44,637 nt of DNA, from positions 1 to 44,637 of the forward strand of contig NZ_QDKQ01000032.1 in the NCBI RefSeq assembly GCF_003116815.1, given 5' to 3'. Source of the DNA: Caulobacter endophyticus. Its GTDB lineage: Bacteria > Pseudomonadota > Alphaproteobacteria > Caulobacterales > Caulobacteraceae. Under the pieces are notes generated by a model. The model worked only from the letters and a program-made list of their open reading frames with translations, did no database searches and was not told the origin of the DNA. Made by a program: the position numbers and the translations under genes. Every line of letters begins with the position of its first letter. Positions within the stretch are counted from its first letter, which is position 1. This document shows positions 33,133 through 41,516 of the stretch, piece after piece.

Positions 33133-33744
33133 ATGACCACCGCCGCCCTCTCCGCCGCTCCTGCCAAGAAGCCCCGCCGCAACCGGCGCCGGCGCTCGGC
33201 GCGCTGGGCGCGCGCTGGCCTGCTGGTGCTGGCGGTCGGCCTGTCGGGCGTGGTCATCGGCCAGACCACCTGGCGCATGCTGGACACCCACAACGCCTCC
33301 AAGGCCGCGACCGCCGCGCCCCTGGCCATGGACAATCCGCGCTTCACCGGCGCCATGCGCGACGGCCGCGCCTTCCTGATCACCGCCCGCCGCGCCGAAC
33401 GCGACGCGGCCGATCCCAACAAGGTCAAGCTGGTCGAGCCGACCCTGGTGCGCGGCTATGGCGCGCCCGACGCCAGCAAGGTGACGTCGAAGGACGGCAT
33501 CTACCAGGAAGCCCAGAACATCCTGGTGCTGACCCAGGACGTGAAGATCGACAACGGCCAGGGCTACCAGTTCGCCTCGCAGGAAGCCCGCATCGACACC
33601 AAGACCGGCGAGGTCGTCGGCGGCGCGCCGGTGGCCGGCGCCGGGCCGCGCGGCAATGTCAGCGCCGACAGCTACAGCGTCAGCGACAAGGGCGATCGCG
33701 TGGTCTTCAAGGGTCGCGTCCGCACCCGCGTCCAGCCCCGCTAG
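33133..33744 (+). CDS. LptC-like bitopic inner-membrane protein at the head of the sphingolipid locus
   Basis: A 203-residue protein: a very basic N-terminus (KKPRRNRRRRSARWARAG), one membrane segment (~32-50, LLVLAVGLSGVVIGQ) and a periplasmic domain of alternating beta strands (NPRFTGAMRDGRAFLITARRA... VTSKDGIYQEAQNILVLTQDVKIDNGQGYQFASQEARIDTKTGEVVGGAPVAG), the LptC/YrbK jellyroll pattern. In LPS export LptC links the inner-membrane ABC transporter to LptA. Here no lptA or lptB is near, and the next genes are head-group and flippase genes, so a role in exporting sphingolipids is inferred. The ATG has no strong Shine-Dalgarno; a TTG 44 bases upstream is an alternative. Confidence 0.75.
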   Translation: MTTAALSAAPAKKPRRNRRRRSARWARAGLLVLAVGLSGVVIGQTTWRMLDTHNASKAATAAPLAMDNPRFTGAMRDGRAFLITARRAERDAADPNKVKLVEPTLVRGYGAPDASKVTSKDGIYQEAQNILVLTQDVKIDNGQGYQFASQEARIDTKTGEVVGGAPVAGAGPRGNVSADSYSVSDKGDRVVFKGRVRTRVQPR

Positions 33745-33756
33745 GTCGACCGCCCC

Positions 33757-34917
33757 ATGAACGGCCTCGGCCTCCTCGACCAGCAGCGCGCCCGCGCCAC
33801 GCGCGTGTGCTTCCTCTACATCGCCCAACCGCACCAGGTGTGGCACAGCCTGTCGATCGCCGTGGCGATGGCCCGCGACTGGCCGGAGATCCGCGTCGAG
33901 ATCGCGGCCACCTCGGCCGGGCACCTCGACTATATCCAGGGCATGCTCGACGCCCTGGGCGGCGCGCCCGTCACCCTGCGCCTGCTGCCGCCGGCCTGGC
34001 TGCGGAGGATCTCGAAGAACGCCCCGCCGCCCAAAGCCCTGATGCTGGCCCTGAACGCCGGCCGGCTGTCGACCTATGACGCGGTGGTCACGCCCGAGCG
34101 CACCACCGCTCTTTTGCGCAAGCTGGGCGTACGCCGCACCGCCCTGGTCTACACCCAGCATGGCGCCGGCGATCGCGGCGGCCCTTTCGAGCCGCGCCTT
34201 CGGGTCTTCGACCTGGTGATGGCCGCCGGCCCCAAGCAGCGCGACCGGATGATCGACGAGGGCTGGGTGAAGCCGGAAGCCTGCGCCATGGTCGGCTATC
34301 CCAAGTTCGACCTGGTCGACGCCCTCCCCCCCAGCGTGACCCCCGCCTTCGCTCGGGCCCTGCCGACCGTCGTCTACAACCCGCACTTCCATGAAGCCCT
34401 GGGTTCGTGGAGCGCCTTTGGCCTGTCGATCCTGCAGCAGTTCGCCGCCGACGAGCGGTTCAACCTGATCTTCGCGCCGCACGTCCGCCTGTTCGAGACC
34501 GCGTCCGAGACCGACCGCCGCGCGGTGGCCGGCTTCGAGGGCCATCCGCGCATCCATGTCGATCTGGGCGGCCCGGCCGCCTTCGACATGACCTACACCC
34601 GTCAGGCCGATCTCTATCTCGGCGACGTCTCGAGCCAGGTCTACGAGTTCCTGCGCAAGCCCAAGCCCTGCCTGTTCCTCAACCCGTCGCACGCCGACTG
34701 GAAGGGCGACGAAAGCTTCCATCACTGGCTGTACGGCCCCGTGCGCGAGACCGCCGACGGGATCTGCGACGCGGTCGCCGCCGCCATCGCCGGCCACGGC
34801 GACTTCCTGGGCGCCCAGAAGACGGGCGTGGCCCAGACCTTCGACCTGACCGACACCCCCTCGTCGCAGCGCGCCGCCCGCGCCATCGTCGACCGCCTGT
34901 CCGCCCTCGACCGATGA
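33757..34917 (+). CDS. CDP-glycerol:glycerophosphotransferase-like protein
   Basis: A 386-residue cytosolic or peripheral protein of the TagB/TagF-like GT-B type. GLGLLDQQRARATRVCFLYIAQPHQVWHSLSIAVAMA is the N-terminal Rossmann-like part; YTQHGAGDRGG and the C-terminal DLYLGDVSSQVYEFLRKPKPCLFLNPSHADWKGDESFHHW match the nucleotide/phosphate site of CDP-glycerol glycerophosphotransferases (D-x-S-S...FL..KP..F). It probably adds a glycerophosphate or phosphoglycerate unit to a lipid head group. ATGA overlap with the next gene and 12-base spacing after the LptC-like gene show an operon. Confidence 0.8.
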   Translation: MNGLGLLDQQRARATRVCFLYIAQPHQVWHSLSIAVAMARDWPEIRVEIAATSAGHLDYIQGMLDALGGAPVTLRLLPPAWLRRISKNAPPPKALMLALNAGRLSTYDAVVTPERTTALLRKLGVRRTALVYTQHGAGDRGGPFEPRLRVFDLVMAAGPKQRDRMIDEGWVKPEACAMVGYPKFDLVDALPPSVTPAFARALPTVVYNPHFHEALGSWSAFGLSILQQFAADERFNLIFAPHVRLFETASETDRRAVAGFEGHPRIHVDLGGPAAFDMTYTRQADLYLGDVSSQVYEFLRKPKPCLFLNPSHADWKGDESFHHWLYGPVRETADGICDAVAAAIAGHGDFLGAQKTGVAQTFDLTDTPSSQRAARAIVDRLSALDR

Positions 34918-36329
34918 ACGCCGCCCTCAAGGACGCGCCTCCAAAGGACGCAACCAAGGTCAATCCCCTGACCCGCATGCTGGCCAATGTCGGCGCCCTG
35001 CTCAGCGGGCGCGGGCTCAACGCCATCGTCGGCCTGGCCTATATCGCCGTGACCACCCGCAGCCTCGGCATCGAGGTCTTCGGTTTCCTGACCCTGATCA
35101 ACGCCTTCGCCCAGGCCCTGGGCGAGATGGCCAAGTTCCAGTCCTGGCAGACCGTCGTGCAGTACGGCGCCAAGCCGCTGATGGACGGCGACCGCAAGAC
35201 CTTCCAGCAGGTCATGCGCCTGGCCCTGGTGCTCGACGGCATCGGCGCAGTGGCCGGCGTCGCCATCGGCGTGGGCGGCAGCCTGCTGTTCAGCCACTAC
35301 ATGGGCTGGCCCGACGAACTGGCGCCGGAAGCCGCGCTCTACTGCCTGTCGATCGGGGTCATGACCTCGGCCACGGGCGTGGGCCTGCTGAGGCTGTTCG
35401 ACCGCTTCCGCATGCTGGCCGCCGAGCAGGTGGTCTCCTCGGCGGTGCGCCTGATCGGCTGCGCGATCGCCGCCTCGATGGACGCGCCGATCGAGATGTT
35501 CCTGCTGGCCTGGGCGGCCGGCACCGTCGCCTCGTTCCTCTATGTCGCCGTCATCGCCGTATGGAGCCTGCTGCAGCGAGGGCTGCTGGACGGCTTCAGC
35601 CTCTTTGGCCCGCTGGGCGCAGGCCTGCCCGGCGTCTGGCGTTTCGCCTGGGCGACCAATTTCAGCAGCACCATCGAGGTCGGCTTCACCCACGTCCTGA
35701 CCCTGGCCATCGGCGCCTTGGTCGGCCCCGCGCCGGCCGCCATGTGGCGCGTGGGGCGCCAGGTGGCCGACGGCATGGCCAAGCCCGCCCGCCTGATGCT
35801 GCCGGCCCTGCATCCCGAGTTCGCCCGCCTGCGCGCCCAAAAGGACGACGCGGCCATGCTGCGCCTGGCCCGCCAGATCGCCCTGATCGGCGGCGGCGTG
35901 GCCGGGGTGCTGCTGCTGGTGTGCCTGCTGGCCGGCCCTTGGCTGCTGACCATCATCATGGGCGCCGAATACGCCTCGGCCGCCGGCATCATGAGCTGGC
36001 AGGTCGCCGCAGCCGCCATCAGCATCATGGCCCTGCCGATCGAGCCGATGCTGGTCTCGATGCACGCGGCCGGCGCGGCCCTGCGCGTGCGCATCGTCGT
36101 CATCGCCATCTATTTCGCCGCCCTTGTGCCCCTGCTGCAGATCTTCGACCTGACCGGCGCCGGCGCGGCCCTGGTGCTGGCCTCGACCTGCATGGCGATC
36201 GGCATGTTCATCACCCTCCGGTCGCGTCTCGCTGCGGAAGCCGCCGCCGAGCGCGAGGACAAAAGCGCTCAGCCGCTTGAACAGACTTGCGCGGACCCCC
36301 GGAACGAGCGCAAAGGCGATCCGCAATGA
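34914..36329 (+). CDS. Polysaccharide/lipid flippase-like protein (Wzx/MATE superfamily)
   Basis: A 471-residue polytopic inner-membrane protein with 12-14 hydrophobic segments and an opening LSGRGLNAIVGLAYIAVTTRSLGIEVFGFLTLINAFAQALGEMAKFQSWQ, the MOP-superfamily (Wzx, polysaccharide biosynthesis) signature. Such proteins flip lipid-linked glycans. In a sphingolipid operon, with no glycan polymerase or glycosyltransferase set nearby, it is a candidate flippase for the head-group-bearing ceramide. Basic N- and acidic/charged C-terminal tails. ATGA overlaps at both ends indicate translational coupling with both neighbours. Confidence 0.85.
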   Translation: MNAALKDAPPKDATKVNPLTRMLANVGALLSGRGLNAIVGLAYIAVTTRSLGIEVFGFLTLINAFAQALGEMAKFQSWQTVVQYGAKPLMDGDRKTFQQVMRLALVLDGIGAVAGVAIGVGGSLLFSHYMGWPDELAPEAALYCLSIGVMTSATGVGLLRLFDRFRMLAAEQVVSSAVRLIGCAIAASMDAPIEMFLLAWAAGTVASFLYVAVIAVWSLLQRGLLDGFSLFGPLGAGLPGVWRFAWATNFSSTIEVGFTHVLTLAIGALVGPAPAAMWRVGRQVADGMAKPARLMLPALHPEFARLRAQKDDAAMLRLARQIALIGGGVAGVLLLVCLLAGPWLLTIIMGAEYASAAGIMSWQVAAAAISIMALPIEPMLVSMHAAGAALRVRIVVIAIYFAALVPLLQIFDLTGAGAALVLASTCMAIGMFITLRSRLAAEAAAEREDKSAQPLEQTCADPRNERKGDPQ

Positions 36330-38041
36330 ATACGCCCACCGCTTCCGGCAGGACCGTCCGTCTCGCCGACTTCCCGACCCTGACCGCCGCCTTGGATTTC
36401 GCCGCGACCGGCGAGACCGGGATCAACCTGCATTCGCTGCGCGGCGAACTGGTCGAGGCCCTGACCTACACGGCCTTGCGCGAACAGGCCCAAGGCCTGG
36501 CCCGCCGGCTGCTCGCCGTCGGCGGCGTGAAGGTCGGCGACAGCGTCGCCCTGATCGCCGAGACCGACGGCGACTTCGTGCGCGCCTTCTTCGCCTGCCA
36601 GTACGCGGGCCTGGTTCCGGCCCCCCTGCCCCTGCCCGCGCCGCTCGGCGGCCGCGAGGCCTATATCGAGCAGATCGGCCGCATGTGCGTCTCGGCCCGC
36701 GCCCGCATCCTGATCGGCCCGGCCGGCATGGCCGAGTGGCTGACGCAGATCGGCGACGCCGCCAGCCTCGACTTCGCCTCCCCGCTGTCCGCGCTGCCGC
36801 AAGACGCTGGCGCGACCCTGCCGGAGATCACGCCCGATCACGCCTGCTACCTGCAGTTCTCTTCGGGCAGCACGCGCTTTCCGACCGGCGTGCTCGTCAC
36901 CCACAAGGCCCTGATGGCCAACGCCGTGGCCATCACCCGCGACGGCCTGCAGGTTAAGCCGGAAGACCGCGCCGTCTCGTGGCTGCCGCTCTATCACGAC
37001 ATGGGCCTGATCGGCTTCCTGCTCAGCCCGCTCACCAGCCAGATGAGCGTTGATTTGCTGCCTACCGGCGCTTTCGTGCGCCGGCCGCTGCTTTGGCTCG
37101 ACCTGATCAGCCGCAACGGCGGCACGATCGCCTACAGCCCGACCTTCGGCTACGAGCTGTGCGCCCGCCGGGCCGAGGCCGCCTCGATCGAGCACCTGGA
37201 CCTGTCGCGCTGGCGCAGCGCGGGCCTGGGCGGCGACATGATCCGCACCGCCCCGGTCGAGGCCTTCGCCGAGCGCTTCGCCGCCGTCGGCTTCTCGCAA
37301 AAAGCCTATGTCGCCAGCTACGGCATGGCCGAGGCGACCCTGGCGCTCTCCATGGCCCCGCTGGGCAAGGGCCTGCGCGTCGAGATCCTCGACATCGAGC
37401 GCCTGGAGCGCGACGATCTGGCCGTCACGGTCGGCGCCGACGCGCCCCGCGCCCGGGCCTTCGCCCGTTGCGGCGCCGCCCTGCCCCACCATCAGCTCGA
37501 AGTCCGCGACGCCGACGGCAAGCCCGTGGCCGAACGCCACGTCGGCCGCATCTTCGCCAAGGGTCCCAGCCTGATGGGCGGCTATTTCGAACAGCCCGAA
37601 GAGACCGCCCGCGTGCTCGACGCCGACGGCTGGCTGGACACCGGCGACCTGGGCTTCCTGATCGACGGCGAAATCGTCATCACCGGCCGCGCCAAGGACC
37701 TGATCATCCTCAACGGCCGCAATATCTGGCCGCAGGACCTGGAGTGGACCGCCGAGCGTGAGGTCCCCGGACTGCGCAGCGGCGACGTGGCCGCCTTCTC
37801 CGTCCCCGGCGATGCGGCCGAGGAAGAGATCGTCACCATCCTGGTCCAGGCCCGCGGCGGCGACGCCGACAGCCGCGCGGCCCTCGTCGAGACCGTGGCC
37901 GGCGTGCTGCGCTCGCGCCACGGCGTCGAGACCCAGGTCAAGCTGGTCGGCGCCCACGCCCTGCCCCAGACCTCGTCGGGCAAGCTCAGCCGCTCCAAGG
38001 CCAAGGCCGCCTATCTGGCCGGCGCCTACGAGCGCGCCTGA
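36326..38041 (+). CDS. aasR: Fatty acyl-AMP ligase / acyl-ACP synthetase (AasR-like)
   Basis: A 571-residue adenylate-forming enzyme. AMP-binding motif YLQFSSGSTRFPTGVLVTHKALMAN resembles fatty-acyl-AMP ligases more than CoA ligases; the middle hinge GYFEQPEETARVLDADGWLDTGDLGFLIDGEIVITGRAKDLIILNGRNIWPQDLEW is intact and the C-terminal lysine region is PQTSSGKLSRSKAKAAYL. In Caulobacter the homologous protein loads fatty acid onto the dedicated acyl carrier protein for serine palmitoyltransferase, not onto CoA. The adjacent ACP gene supports the same here. It overlaps the flippase gene by ATGA. Confidence 0.88.
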   Translation: MNTPTASGRTVRLADFPTLTAALDFAATGETGINLHSLRGELVEALTYTALREQAQGLARRLLAVGGVKVGDSVALIAETDGDFVRAFFACQYAGLVPAPLPLPAPLGGREAYIEQIGRMCVSARARILIGPAGMAEWLTQIGDAASLDFASPLSALPQDAGATLPEITPDHACYLQFSSGSTRFPTGVLVTHKALMANAVAITRDGLQVKPEDRAVSWLPLYHDMGLIGFLLSPLTSQMSVDLLPTGAFVRRPLLWLDLISRNGGTIAYSPTFGYELCARRAEAASIEHLDLSRWRSAGLGGDMIRTAPVEAFAERFAAVGFSQKAYVASYGMAEATLALSMAPLGKGLRVEILDIERLERDDLAVTVGADAPRARAFARCGAALPHHQLEVRDADGKPVAERHVGRIFAKGPSLMGGYFEQPEETARVLDADGWLDTGDLGFLIDGEIVITGRAKDLIILNGRNIWPQDLEWTAEREVPGLRSGDVAAFSVPGDAAEEEIVTILVQARGGDADSRAALVETVAGVLRSRHGVETQVKLVGAHALPQTSSGKLSRSKAKAAYLAGAYERA

Positions 38042-38042
38042 G

Positions 38043-38993
38043 GTGGAAGGCGCCGGGACTATCGCCGTCACCGGCGCCACCGGCTTCCTTGGCCAGCACC
38101 TCGTCCGCGCCATCGCCGAGCGAGGCCTTGCGCCCCGCATCCTGTCTCGCCGCGACCCGATCTCGCCTTTCTGGCGCGGGATCGAGCCGCAGGTCGTGCC
38201 GGGCGACCTGTCCAGCGCCAAGGCGCTGGAGCGCCTGTGCGACGGCGCCGAGGTGGTCATCCACCTGGCCGGCCTGATCAAGGCCGCCGACCGCGCAGCC
38301 TTCGACAAGGTCAATGTCGACGGCGCCCGCGCCGCGGCCCAGGCTGCGACGCGCGCCGGCGCCCGCTTCGTGCTGGTCTCCAGCCTCGCCGCGCGCGAAC
38401 CGCAACTCTCGGACTACGCCGCCAGCAAGCGCGCGGGCGAAGAGGCGGTGCTGGCCGTCGCGCCCGAGGCCCTGATCATCCGCCCGCCGGCGATCTACGG
38501 CCCCGGCGACCGCGAGACCGTCGGCCTGTTCGCGGCCGCGCAAGGCAGTCGCCTGCTGCCGGTGCTGTCGCCGGCCTCGCGCGTGGCGATGATCGAGGTG
38601 CGCGACGCCGCCGCCCAGATCCTGGATCTGGTCCTGAGCCGCCGCGCGGGCCTGGCCTCAATCTGCGACGCGCGATCGGACGGCTATGCCTGGAGCGAGA
38701 TCATGAGCGCCGCGGCTGCCGCCGTCGGCGCCAAGCCGCCTCGCCTGCTGCGCGTGCCCGAAGGCCTGATCCGCGCGGCTGGAAGCATCGCCGATATGGC
38801 GAGTAGATTTTCAAGACAACCGTCGGTGTTCGGATCGGGCAAGGCGCGCGAACTGTCGCATGCAGATTGGGCGTTTTCGGACGATCCATCCCTTGCGTCG
38901 TCGCCGAGTCGTCACGATGTTGCCCGCGGCTTCGGCGAAACCGTCGACTGGTATCGGTCGGCCGGCTGGTTGTCGAAAAAATACAGCGACTAG
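38043..38993 (+). CDS. cerR: NAD-dependent epimerase/dehydratase-type ceramide reductase (CerR-like)
   Basis: A 316-residue extended short-chain dehydrogenase. IAVTGATGFLGQHLVRAIAERG is the Rossmann dinucleotide site, GDLSSAKALERLCDGAEVVIHLAG the second strand with a nicotinamide-site, and the YAASK element (SDYAASKRAGEEAV) supplies the catalytic Tyr-x-x-x-Lys. In Caulobacter the enzyme reduces the 3-keto group of the oxidised ceramide precursor (3-oxo-dihydroceramide in this lineage). GTG start one base after the aasR stop. Its last ~60 residues lie after a looser region, and a 79-base gap precedes the acyl carrier protein gene. Confidence 0.88.
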   Translation: MEGAGTIAVTGATGFLGQHLVRAIAERGLAPRILSRRDPISPFWRGIEPQVVPGDLSSAKALERLCDGAEVVIHLAGLIKAADRAAFDKVNVDGARAAAQAATRAGARFVLVSSLAAREPQLSDYAASKRAGEEAVLAVAPEALIIRPPAIYGPGDRETVGLFAAAQGSRLLPVLSPASRVAMIEVRDAAAQILDLVLSRRAGLASICDARSDGYAWSEIMSAAAAAVGAKPPRLLRVPEGLIRAAGSIADMASRFSRQPSVFGSGKARELSHADWAFSDDPSLASSPSRHDVARGFGETVDWYRSAGWLSKKYSD

Positions 38994-39072
38994 CTCAATT
39001 GTGGCAGATATCTGACAGAGACACTGTTACGGTGCGGTCACAGTGCTTTGACGGGGGCGTCTGGCGTTTGGC
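38994..39072 (+). promoter_or_regulatory. Probable promoter region of the acp-spt pair
   Basis: This 79-base gap is AT-rich relative to its surroundings and contains CAGATATCTG (39005-39014) and CACTGT/ACAGTG (39022-39027/39040-39045, 12-base spacer). It may drive acyl carrier protein and spt separately from the upstream operon. No clear -35/-10 pair is assigned. Confidence 0.4.
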
Positions 39073-39324
39073 ATGGATACAGTGACAGATCTGAGTTTGC
39101 GTGAGATCGGGCTGGCGACGAGCAAGGTGCTCGGCCGCACGGTCGAGGTGACGAACGAAACCCACATCGGCCGCGACCTGGCCGTGGATTCCCTCGCCCT
39201 GATGAACATCGTGATGGAGCTCGAAGACGCCTTCGACATCTCCATCCCGCTCGATCGCCTCGCCGCGGTGGAAACCGCCGGCGACCTCTCAAAACTGATC
39301 AACGATCTCCGAACCAAGGCTTGA
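39073..39324 (+). CDS. acpR: Dedicated acyl carrier protein for sphingolipid synthesis
   Basis: An 83-residue acidic acyl carrier protein. The phosphopantetheine attachment site is Ser40 in DLAVDSLALMNIVMELED, and the DISIPLDRLAAVETAGDLSKLI end is the usual helix II-III region. It is encoded three bases before spt and downstream of an acyl-ACP ligase, so it is inferred to carry the long acyl chain that condenses with serine. The upstream gap may hold a separate promoter. Confidence 0.93.
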   Translation: MDTVTDLSLREIGLATSKVLGRTVEVTNETHIGRDLAVDSLALMNIVMELEDAFDISIPLDRLAAVETAGDLSKLINDLRTKA

Positions 39325-39327
39325 CCG

Positions 39328-40542
39328 ATGGGTCTGTTCGACAAGCACCTGGCCTATCGCGATGCGTACAAGGCCATCCAGCAAGCGGGCGCCGACCCGT
39401 TCACCGTTCGCTTCGACGCCGTGGTCTCGCCGACCGAGGGCATCGTCGACGGCCGTCCCACCATCCTGCTGGGCACCAACAACTATCTGGGCCTGACCTT
39501 TGACGAGAAGGCGATCGCCGCCTCGGTCAAGGCCGTCCAGGAACGTGGCACCGGCACCACCGGTTCCCGCATCGCCAACGGCAGCTTCGAGGCCCACGTG
39601 GCCCTGGAGACAGAGCTGGCCAAGTTCTACGGCCGCAAGCACGCCATGGTGTTCACCACCGGCTATCAGGCCAACCTGGGCGTCCTGTCGACCCTGGTCG
39701 GCCGCGGCGACCACCTGATCCTCGACGCCGACAGCCACGCCTCGATCTACGACGGCTCGCGCCTGGGCCACGCCGAGGTCATCCGCTTCCGCCACAACGA
39801 CCCTGAAGACCTGGCCAAGCGCCTGCGTCGCCTCAAGGACGTCCCGGGCGAGCGCCTGATCGTCGTCGAAGGCATCTATTCGATGATCGGCGACACCGCG
39901 CCGCTCAAGGAAATCGCCGCCGTGAAGCGCGAGATGGGCGGCTACCTGCTGGTCGACGAGGCCCACTCGATGGGCGTGCTCGGCGCCACCGGCCGGGGCC
40001 TGGCCGAGGCCGCGGGCGTGGAAGACGATGTCGACTTCATCGTCGGCACCTTCTCCAAGAGCCTGGGCGCCATCGGCGGCTTCTGCGTCTCCAGCCTCGA
40101 CGACTTCGAAGTCATGCGGGTGATCTGCCGTCCGTACATGTTCACCGCTTCTCTGCCGCCGGCCGTGGTCGCCTCGACCCTGGTGGCGCTGGAGCAGATG
40201 ATCGCCAAGCCGCAGTTGCGCGAGCAGCTCAACAGCAACGCCTGCCGCCTGTACGACGGCCTTACCGCCCTGGGCTTCGTCACCGGCCCGGCCGCCAGCC
40301 CGATCGTCGCGGCCACCATGCCCGACGTCGAGCGCGCCATCGCCATGTGGAACGGCCTGCTGCAGTCGGGCGTCTACCTCAACCTCGCCCTGCCGCCGGC
40401 CACGCCCGACAGCCGTCCGCTGCTGCGCGCCAGCATCAGCGCCGCCCACACCCACGAGCAGATCGACCAGGTCCTCAAGGTGTTCGCCGAGGTCGGCACG
40501 GCGCTGGGCGTCATCGACGGCCAGCAGCGCGCCTTCGCCTGA
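39328..40542 (+). CDS. spt: Serine palmitoyltransferase
   Basis: A 404-residue class II PLP enzyme of the alpha-oxoamine synthase family. The Schiff-base Lys244 lies in GTFSKSLGAIGG; DEAH is at 210-213; His137 in DSHAS stacks on PLP. It condenses an acyl thioester with serine to 3-ketosphinganine in the cytosol. TNNYLGLT and EFAEVGTALG ends are typical. With the ACP gene three bases upstream and the acyl-ACP synthetase nearby, the acyl donor is probably acyl-ACP. KBL or ALA synthase relatives are excluded mainly by context. Followed by a strong terminator. Confidence 0.92.
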   Translation: MGLFDKHLAYRDAYKAIQQAGADPFTVRFDAVVSPTEGIVDGRPTILLGTNNYLGLTFDEKAIAASVKAVQERGTGTTGSRIANGSFEAHVALETELAKFYGRKHAMVFTTGYQANLGVLSTLVGRGDHLILDADSHASIYDGSRLGHAEVIRFRHNDPEDLAKRLRRLKDVPGERLIVVEGIYSMIGDTAPLKEIAAVKREMGGYLLVDEAHSMGVLGATGRGLAEAAGVEDDVDFIVGTFSKSLGAIGGFCVSSLDDFEVMRVICRPYMFTASLPPAVVASTLVALEQMIAKPQLREQLNSNACRLYDGLTALGFVTGPAASPIVAATMPDVERAIAMWNGLLQSGVYLNLALPPATPDSRPLLRASISAAHTHEQIDQVLKVFAEVGTALGVIDGQQRAFA

Positions 40543-40568
40543 AGGCAGGCGCACCGCTGAAAAGACGA

Positions 40569-40596
40569 AGCCCCGGTCGCGAGACCGGGGCTTTTT
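40569..40596 (+). terminator. Rho-independent terminator of spt
   Basis: AGCCCCGGTC (40569-40578) pairs perfectly with GACCGGGGCT (40583-40592) over a GCGA loop, then TTTT. It also lies just past the stop of the convergent gene, so it may serve both. Confidence 0.9.
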
Positions 40597-40601
40597 CTTA
40601 C

Positions 40602-41516
40602 TTAGCGTTCCCGCGCCCTGCGCCACTTCCACAGGCCCAGCAGGATGCCCGGCGCGGCCAGCACCGGATGGCGCTCGCGCCAGGGGGTCAGCACCACCTT
40701 GAAGCCGGTATGGCGCTCGATCTTCCAGGCGGCGTAGCGGGCCGCGCCCTGGAAGGTGAAGGCGGCCTTGATCAGGCGGGCCACGTTCAGCGACTTGCCG
40801 AGATTGCGCCGCAGCCGCCAGGCCGCCTTCAGGCGCTTGCGCTCGATGGCCGACATCTGCGGCGCCGGCCGCCCCTCGCCGTCGAACCGGCCGTCGTCGG
40901 CCCAGCAGGCCGGCAGCAGGCGCTGGTAGTGGGCGGGATCGAAGGCCAGGATCGAGGCCTCGCGGCCGGCCTTCTCGACCCGGAACTCGGCGGCGTAGGT
41001 CTCCTGGAACAGCGCCGTCCAATAGGCCTCGGGCGGCCCCTCCTGTGGGCCCAGGGCCGTGGCGAAGCGGGCGGCGGTGCGGGCGGCGCGGCGCACGGCC
41101 TCGACCACCGCCTCGCGCGCGGCCGCGTCGGCGGCCCAGACCAGGCCCGAGGGCTGCACGAAGCGGGTCCACAGCGTGGTGTCGATCCCCCTGCCCTTCA
41201 CGGCCTGAGAGAACCGCGACAGCGTCATCGAGGCGACCTTGGCTCGCAGGGTCACCCCCTCGTGCTCCAGCTCGTGATAGCTGACGTCGGGCCACAGGAT
41301 CCGGGTGGCCACGCCGCGCAGGCCGCGCGGCGGCCGCGCGGTGAGCACGTAGAAGTCCAGCACGCCCGAAAGGTCGCCGGTGCGCAGGATCGAGCCGTAG
41401 AACAGCACTGCCTGGGCGGTCGGAAAGAGGCCTGTCAGGTGTTCGGCGAAGGCGCGGATCGGCGCCGGGATCGACTGCGCCAGCTCGGCCTCGACCAGCG
41501 GCCGGACCGCGCTCAT
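40602..41516 (-). CDS. Nucleotidyltransferase-like protein of the cpg cluster
   Basis: A 304-residue protein. AVLFYGSILRTGDLSGVLDFYVLTA (residues ~36-60) has the GS...D shape of minimal nucleotidyltransferases, but the usual DxD metal motif is D54-F-Y56, so the second acid is missing. The rest is mostly helical with a basic C-terminus (LLGLWKWRRARER). By order it matches the gene nearest spt in the C. crescentus cpg (ceramide phosphoglycerate) set. It may be a degenerate or specialised enzyme in head-group synthesis. Its ATG overlaps the stop of the kinase gene (ATGA). Confidence 0.7.
   Translation of the reverse strand: MSAVRPLVEAELAQSIPAPIRAFAEHLTGLFPTAQAVLFYGSILRTGDLSGVLDFYVLTARPPRGLRGVATRILWPDVSYHELEHEGVTLRAKVASMTLSRFSQAVKGRGIDTTLWTRFVQPSGLVWAADAAAREAVVEAVRRAARTAARFATALGPQEGPPEAYWTALFQETYAAEFRVEKAGREASILAFDPAHYQRLLPACWADDGRFDGEGRPAPQMSAIERKRLKAAWRLRRNLGKSLNVARLIKAAFTFQGAARYAAWKIERHTGFKVVLTPWRERHPVLAAPGILLGLWKWRRARER

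Noticed and set aside
36269..38314. A 681-codon minus-strand frame opposite aasR and cerR
   Set aside because: Antisense shadow of two genes with clear catalytic motifs.
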